Part shown: in pieces, positions 59,976 to 64,000 of the stretch
How positions within the stretch are numbered: position 1 is the first letter of the stretch
How the letters are laid out: every line of letters begins with the position of its first letter
DNA from: Bacillota bacterium
GTDB lineage: Bacteria > Bacillota > UBA4882 > UBA8346
Direction: 5' to 3'
Length of the DNA: 64,000 nt
Assembly: GCA_023401925.1 (NCBI GenBank)
Contig: JAEXDA010000043.1
Span: 434,001-498,000, forward strand
The notes under the pieces: model-generated
Seen by the model: the letters and a program-made list of their open reading frames with translations, nothing else
What the model was told of the DNA's origin: nothing
Databases searched by the model: none
Translations under genes and position numbers: made by a program

Positions 59976-61379
59976 ATGGACGAACAAAATGCCCTAAATA
60001 GTATTGCATTAAGCCAGTTTTTCAATTGTTTTCAACACATTCGCTACCGCGATGTATCCATTTGCAAATTCGTTTATCGAGATATCATGACCCATTGGAC
60101 TCCCGGTTGGATCAAAGAGAACCATCCCGATTGGGAAAAGAAAATCTCGCAGTTAAAAGAGGCAGAAATATATGAGTGGGCAGATGAGCCTTATAGTTAC
60201 GATCCTCATCCCGATAGTATTATTTTAATGAGAGGAGGATTTGGCGATTTAGCTTCTTTATTTTTGAAACCCAACCGCTTCTTCTTGATAAGTCCCAGTA
60301 AGGCTGAGGTCGATTTGATTAAACTCAACCGCCCGGATTTGGTTTCCCATAATATTGCCGATTATTACCGGGAAAATTCTCAGGCGATCGAGAAATTAAT
60401 TCGTCAGATCGTTGAAACAACCAATGACCGGGAGAATTTCATCTTTCCTGGAATTATTGAATTATCGAATTGGGTTCAAAAGAGAGTTCCTGATATTGTC
60501 CGGATCTTGGATGCAGTATACTTACTATTCGAAGCGATGAATATTGGAGCTGTATTGACTGTATCATCCACTTATTCGATGGATGGAGCGCTAAATATGG
60601 TAGCTAAAGCAAAACATATCCCATCGTTAACCCTACAACATGGTTTAATAGCCGAAAGGGATCTCTTTGCGCATATTCCCATATTCACCACAAAAAAAAT
60701 GGTTTGGGGAAACGCCATTGGTAAATGGTATCAAAAATTCGGCTATCCTGAATCCAGACTCTCGGTTATCGGCTCACCCCGTTTTGATATTATTTTTAAC
60801 CGGGATTGGTGTGGAAAAGAAAAACTCCATATGATGCTGGGAATCGACCCATCGATAAAAGTCGTTATTTATGGAGCTGATATTATACGGATAGATGAAT
60901 TAATAGTCCCGGTTTTGCTGGAAGGATTACGATCCCTTCCCGGTGTTTATTTGGTCATGTTGCAGCATCCCGGAGAAAATCCGGAACCCCATGAAAAATT
61001 AGCCGCAGGATACCCCCATGGCAAAGTGGTGCGATTCGGCCACATTAGCCTTTATGACGCTTTGAGTGGAGCTGATCTTTTCATTACCAGTTTTTCCACT
61101 TCGGCACTTGAAGCCATGTTTTTTAAACTTCCGGTGGTAACAATCGAACCGACTCCACCCACTTTTTCATTTGGAGATTTGGGAGCTTCCCTCAAAGTAA
61201 CCAATGCTGCCGAACTTAACCAAACAGTAAAACAACTTCTCAGCGATCCGGACTTCAAGGATCAAGCGGTTCAACGCTACCAAGATTTTCTTCTCCAATA
61301 TTGCATTCCGGACGGCCTGGCTTCCAAACGACTTTTCGAGGAAGTAGCAAATCTTTGTCGCAACGGAGGAATTGCCTGA
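59976..61379 (+). CDS. GT-B-like surface glycan transferase, tandem paralogue C
   Basis: 467 residues. Most like paralogue B by eye (FGDLGASLKVTNAAELNQ is identical in both), with EPYSYDPHPDSIILMRGGFG, LTLQHGLIAERDLFAHIPIF and STSALEAMFFKLPVVTIEPT. AAGGAG lies near the ATG. Fourteen bases after paralogue B and 14 before the CMP-sugar synthetase gene, so all four are probably one transcript. The link with a cytidylyltransferase suggests a CMP-sugar donor. Confidence 0.7.
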   Translation: MDEQNALNSIALSQFFNCFQHIRYRDVSICKFVYRDIMTHWTPGWIKENHPDWEKKISQLKEAEIYEWADEPYSYDPHPDSIILMRGGFGDLASLFLKPNRFFLISPSKAEVDLIKLNRPDLVSHNIADYYRENSQAIEKLIRQIVETTNDRENFIFPGIIELSNWVQKRVPDIVRILDAVYLLFEAMNIGAVLTVSSTYSMDGALNMVAKAKHIPSLTLQHGLIAERDLFAHIPIFTTKKMVWGNAIGKWYQKFGYPESRLSVIGSPRFDIIFNRDWCGKEKLHMMLGIDPSIKVVIYGADIIRIDELIVPVLLEGLRSLPGVYLVMLQHPGENPEPHEKLAAGYPHGKVVRFGHISLYDALSGADLFITSFSTSALEAMFFKLPVVTIEPTPPTFSFGDLGASLKVTNAAELNQTVKQLLSDPDFKDQAVQRYQDFLLQYCIPDGLASKRLFEEVANLCRNGGIA

Positions 61380-61393
61380 AAGGAGCGTTTTAA

Positions 61394-62074
61394 TTGACCA
61401 AACTCAAACATCAATTATTGGCCGTCATCCCGGCCCGGGCCGGATCGAAACGAATACCCGGCAAAAATATAAAACCTCTTGCCGGCAAACCTCTCGTTGT
61501 CTATAGCATCGAATGCGCCCTCAACAGCCCAAGTGTTTCGCGAGTCATTGTTTCCACCGATTCCCCGGCGATTCGGGAACTTTCCCTTAAATCCGGAGCC
61601 AGTGCCCCTTTTTTACGTCCCAGGGAGCTGGCTGGGGATAATATACCGACAATGGATGTTATCTTACACACTCTTGATTATTTGCGAAATGTTGAAAAAG
61701 AATTTTATGAATTTTTAATTTTACTGGAACCGACCTCTCCCTTTCGTACGGTAGCCGACTTAGAAAATGCTTTTCAACTGCTGCGTTCTTCCGGAGCCGA
61801 CAGCATAGTGGGCTTGGCTCAGACACCGGTAAAAAGCGACTGCTTGACAACGATTGAAAACAAGATTGTCAAGCCTCTCCTGACAAATGCCACTCAATTG
61901 TATAAAATAAACGGGGCCATTTATATTTCCCGTATCGAGTTTATATTAACAAGCGGAAAATTGTTGGGTGATAACACGATTCCGTATTTCATGCCGGATT
62001 TACAATCGATTGACATTGACACATTTGAAGATCTTCAACTGGCGGAAATGTTGATGCAAAAAAACTTGAAGTAA
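61394..62074 (+). CDS. CMP-sugar synthetase (acylneuraminate cytidylyltransferase family, NeuA/SpsF-like)
   Basis: 226 residues from a TTG start preceded by AGGAG. LAVIPARAGSKRIPGKNIKP (~9-28) is the CTP-binding loop; VIVSTDSPAIRELSLKSGA (~51-69) and LLEPTSPFRTVADLENAF (~111-128) are family blocks. The enzyme activates a nonulosonic or related acid sugar as CMP-sugar. No NeuB-type synthase is in the window, so the sugar is not known; sialic-, pseudaminic-, legionaminic- or Kdo-like acids are candidates. Confidence 0.85.
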   Translation: MTKLKHQLLAVIPARAGSKRIPGKNIKPLAGKPLVVYSIECALNSPSVSRVIVSTDSPAIRELSLKSGASAPFLRPRELAGDNIPTMDVILHTLDYLRNVEKEFYEFLILLEPTSPFRTVADLENAFQLLRSSGADSIVGLAQTPVKSDCLTTIENKIVKPLLTNATQLYKINGAIYISRIEFILTSGKLLGDNTIPYFMPDLQSIDIDTFEDLQLAEMLMQKNLK

Positions 62075-62168
62075 GGGTTGTCAAATAATTCCTCCCCAAT
62101 GAGTCAATGGTTAACGAATATCACCGCCGGGCAATCGCCGGTTATTCGGCTCTGTATTCGATAAGGGT

Positions 62169-62828
62169 TTAATTTAAGAAATTTATGGCGCTGCCGAAAT
62201 CAAGGGCACAACGGCCGAGAGTCCCTCGAATCCAAGACGACAAAATCAAAGTTGGCATTCCGGCTGATAGGATCGCGATATCAAAATCAATTTGACCCAA
62301 ATAATCCTTAACCCGGGGAAGATCTTCGAAATAATTCACTTCCGTCTGTCCAACAATTTCAATATGATTTTTTTCCAATAGGGGAACTAAATTGCCGACA
62401 TGATTTCCCAGCAGACAAACACGTTTATCCTTTAGGATTTCATATAACAATCCTGTATGATGCAATAATCTTCCCGTGTAACTATCACATATCCGCTGGG
62501 TTGGTATGGAAAAAGTAGTGAGAAAGGCTTCTGCTTCCGACCAATTTCCAGTATACAACCGGGCCGGCATGCCAATAATATAAGAACCCATAACGCCATC
62601 AAGCATTGCATCCCGGATAGTTGGATCCGAAACGTACTTGAAATAAGGCTCAATATCTGAAGGCGATGGCCATTTTTCAAACCCGGCACTCCGCCCGAAG
62701 GCGAGAAAAATGATTTCGCCATCCCCTAAATTGACATGATTAATGGGTCTTTTTTCCTCGAAAGCTTGACGAAAAGTTTCTGCCACTTGCTGAGTAGACA
62801 TTAAACCATTCAAAAGTCTGGATGACAT
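62169..62828 (-). CDS. GT-D-fold glycosyltransferase-like protein, tandem paralogue 1
   Basis: I start at the ATG at 62828 behind AAGGGG, giving 219 residues. INHVNLGDGEIIFLAFGRSA (~30-49) contains the GDGE motif of GT-D (DUF1792-like) enzymes, where DxE binds the metal and sugar nucleotide. GNWSEAEAFLTTF (~94-106), VCLLGNHVGNLVPLLEKNHI (~134-153) and DFDIAILSAGMPTLILSSWI (~177-196) are shared with the next gene. Probable glycosyltransferase of the same glycan locus. Confidence 0.7.
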   Translation of the reverse strand: MSSRLLNGLMSTQQVAETFRQAFEEKRPINHVNLGDGEIIFLAFGRSAGFEKWPSPSDIEPYFKYVSDPTIRDAMLDGVMGSYIIGMPARLYTGNWSEAEAFLTTFSIPTQRICDSYTGRLLHHTGLLYEILKDKRVCLLGNHVGNLVPLLEKNHIEIVGQTEVNYFEDLPRVKDYLGQIDFDIAILSAGMPTLILSSWIRGTLGRCALDFGSAINFLN

Positions 62829-62893
62829 TTCCAAACCCCTTTCGGCTAGCACTTCTTCAATTTCGCTTTAAAAATCACTTACAATCCTTGGAA

Positions 62894-63553
62894 TCAATTT
62901 AAATAATGGATCGCACAACCGAAATCAAATGCACAACGGCCTAGAGTCTTGGTTATCCATGATGACAGAATTAAAGTCGGAATTCCGGCAGAAATTAAAG
63001 CCATGTCAAAATCGGTTTTTGCGATACACTCTTTAACCCGTGGAATATCTTCAAAATAATTCACTGTGGTATATCCTGCTAGTTCAATTTGATTTTTTTC
63101 TAATAAAGGTACTAAATTTGAAACACTGTTTCCTAATAAATAGACCCGCTTGTTTTTTAGAACTTCATATATCAATCCGGTATTATGTAAAAATCTTCCC
63201 ATATAACTGTCACAAATCCGCTGCACCGGCACGGAGTAATAATCGAGAAAAGCTTCTGCTTCCGGCCAGTTTCCGGTATATAATGAAGCCGGCATTCCAA
63301 TAATATCGGAATGTAAGACTCCATCCAGCACTTCATCCCGGATTTGCTTGTTCGATTTGTAAATGGCATAGGGATCCAATCCCGAGGGGGATGTGGGGAA
63401 GTTTTCGAAACCGGGAATTCGCTGATACGCAAGGAAAATAATTTCCCCATCCCCCAGATTCACATGATTGATTGGTTTTTTTTCTTCTAAAGCTTGTTGA
63501 TAACTTTTCGCCACCTCTTGAACAGATAATAAATTATTTAATAGTTTTAACAC
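62894..63553 (-). CDS. GT-D-fold glycosyltransferase-like protein, tandem paralogue 2
   Basis: 219 residues, well over half identical by eye to its neighbour: INHVNLGDGEIIFLAYQRIP, GMPASLYTGNWPEAEAFLDY, VYLLGNSVSNLVPLLEKNQI and DFDMALISAGIPTLILSSWI. ATG start with AAAGGGGAGG upstream. The pair is a recent tandem duplication on the strand opposite to the GT-B triplet. Confidence 0.7.
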   Translation of the reverse strand: MLKLLNNLLSVQEVAKSYQQALEEKKPINHVNLGDGEIIFLAYQRIPGFENFPTSPSGLDPYAIYKSNKQIRDEVLDGVLHSDIIGMPASLYTGNWPEAEAFLDYYSVPVQRICDSYMGRFLHNTGLIYEVLKNKRVYLLGNSVSNLVPLLEKNQIELAGYTTVNYFEDIPRVKECIAKTDFDMALISAGIPTLILSSWITKTLGRCAFDFGCAIHYLN

Positions 63554-63586
63554 TATTGTTCCTCCCCTTTTAATTTCCGAGCAAAT

Positions 63587-64000
63587 TCACCCGAATAGGT
63601 AATTGTCAAAATAATCCGCCTGTTTCAAGTCAAGCAATGATAATCTATTTTTATCGAGATCGTCAAAAGTCATTTTACTAATTTCTTCTGGCGAAAAGTG
63701 CAGCAAATTTTCAGGTGTTCCATAGTGAACAAAACCCAAACCATAATCAAAGTCGACTACGAATACCCGGAGATCCCTCCTGGTTGATCGCAAATGAACA
63801 ATTGTTTTCCAGACATCTCCACTGCAACCGGACTGCATCAATCCAACCGTTTTCGGATTACAATCATGCATGACGATGACACCTGTGGAATTCAAATACT
63901 GCAGGCAATTTTCAACATCTTGCAATGACTGATGATAGGTATGTAATCCGTCAATAAAAGCAAAATCAAGACCTTCGCAACTTAAAATGCCTGCATGATT
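63587..64000 (-). CDS. Class I SAM-dependent methyltransferase, C-terminal part (start outside window)
   Basis: The frame is open from the right edge, giving the last 137 residues. GLDFAFIDGLHTYHQSLQDV and GVIVMHDCNPKTVGLMQ are the late motifs of the Methyltransf_24 group (FIDG-H and HD metal/substrate residues). The SAM-binding half lies beyond base 64000. Its GWVWKTI-like DVWKTIVHLRSTRRDLRVFV fits members that modify glycans or macrocins. Probably a sugar O-methyltransferase in the same locus; substrate unknown. Confidence 0.75.
   Translation of the reverse strand, partial: NHAGILSCEGLDFAFIDGLHTYHQSLQDVENCLQYLNSTGVIVMHDCNPKTVGLMQSGCSGDVWKTIVHLRSTRRDLRVFVVDFDYGLGFVHYGTPENLLHFSPEEISKMTFDDLDKNRLSLLDLKQADYFDNYLFG

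Noticed and set aside
62114..62147. Hairpin between the CMP-sugar synthetase and GT-D genes as terminator
   Set aside because: Imperfect stem (GAATA/TATTC plus ACCG/CGGT) with no T-tract on either strand.

Overview
The window reads as chromosome of an anaerobic, endospore-forming Bacillota (Firmicutes). Evidence: the spoIIAA-spoIIAB-sigF operon with dacF beside it; spoIVFA/spoIVFB next to rplU-prp-rpmA; spoIIP, spoVAE and a SleB-type hydrolase; a multi-iron-sulfur [FeFe] hydrogenase; and a CoA-dehydratase activase set. Shine-Dalgarno sites are strong and TTG/GTG starts are frequent. A beta-barrel-like exported protein hints at a diderm lineage (Limnochordia/Hydrogenispora-like), but this placement is inference from gene content only. 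No rRNA, tRNA, CRISPR array, insertion sequence or prophage was seen.

Layout. 1-4.6 kb: 3' end of murJ, a LysM-SleB hydrolase, an HndD/HydA-type hydrogenase with a sigma-A promoter and a Rex-like operator in a long leader, and folK. 4.6-9.6 kb: a small membrane ORF, sigF-spoIIAB-spoIIAA behind a candidate sigma-H promoter, dacF, and rpmA-prp-rplU with a leader and promoter. 9.6-15.6 kb: rng, two radical-SAM-associated genes, spoIVFB, spoIVFA. 15.7-23 kb: ferredoxin, mug, a split CoA-activase/DUF2229 set, then spoVAE, two DUF3189 genes, spoIIP and a DUF1614 gene. 23-31 kb: two housekeeping operons (cmk-ispH-S1 protein; asp23, fakA-like, degV-like, rsmD, coaD, coiled-coil gene) and a DUF1858 gene. 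31-33 kb: an unexplained GC-rich hairpin block, rpmB and prs.

32.9-43.3 kb is accessory: a beta-barrel-like protein, a PhnB-like protein, a flavodoxin-ferredoxin, an acetyltransferase, a YcaQ-like protein, two gene remnants (PhzF and an amide-hydrolase tail), a terpene-cyclase-fold protein, an MprF C-terminal-domain protein, then asnS and menG. 43.4-47.4 kb holds four LysM proteins with Tyr/Pro/Arg-rich linkers and a subtilase; the four LysM genes share upstream boxes that resemble sigma-K promoters, so a role in the late spore coat is likely.

47.5-64 kb is a surface-glycan locus: a three-gene UDP-6-deoxy-HexNAc pathway, a SPOCS-like coat protein, two related glycosyltransferases, a nitrilase, a Gfo/Idh protein lacking the usual EKP lysine, a class III aminotransferase, three tandem GT-B paralogues, a CMP-sugar synthetase, two tandem GT-D-type paralogues and a partial methyltransferase. 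Read together, 43-64 kb most likely builds and decorates the spore surface, though a vegetative S-layer or capsule role is not excluded.
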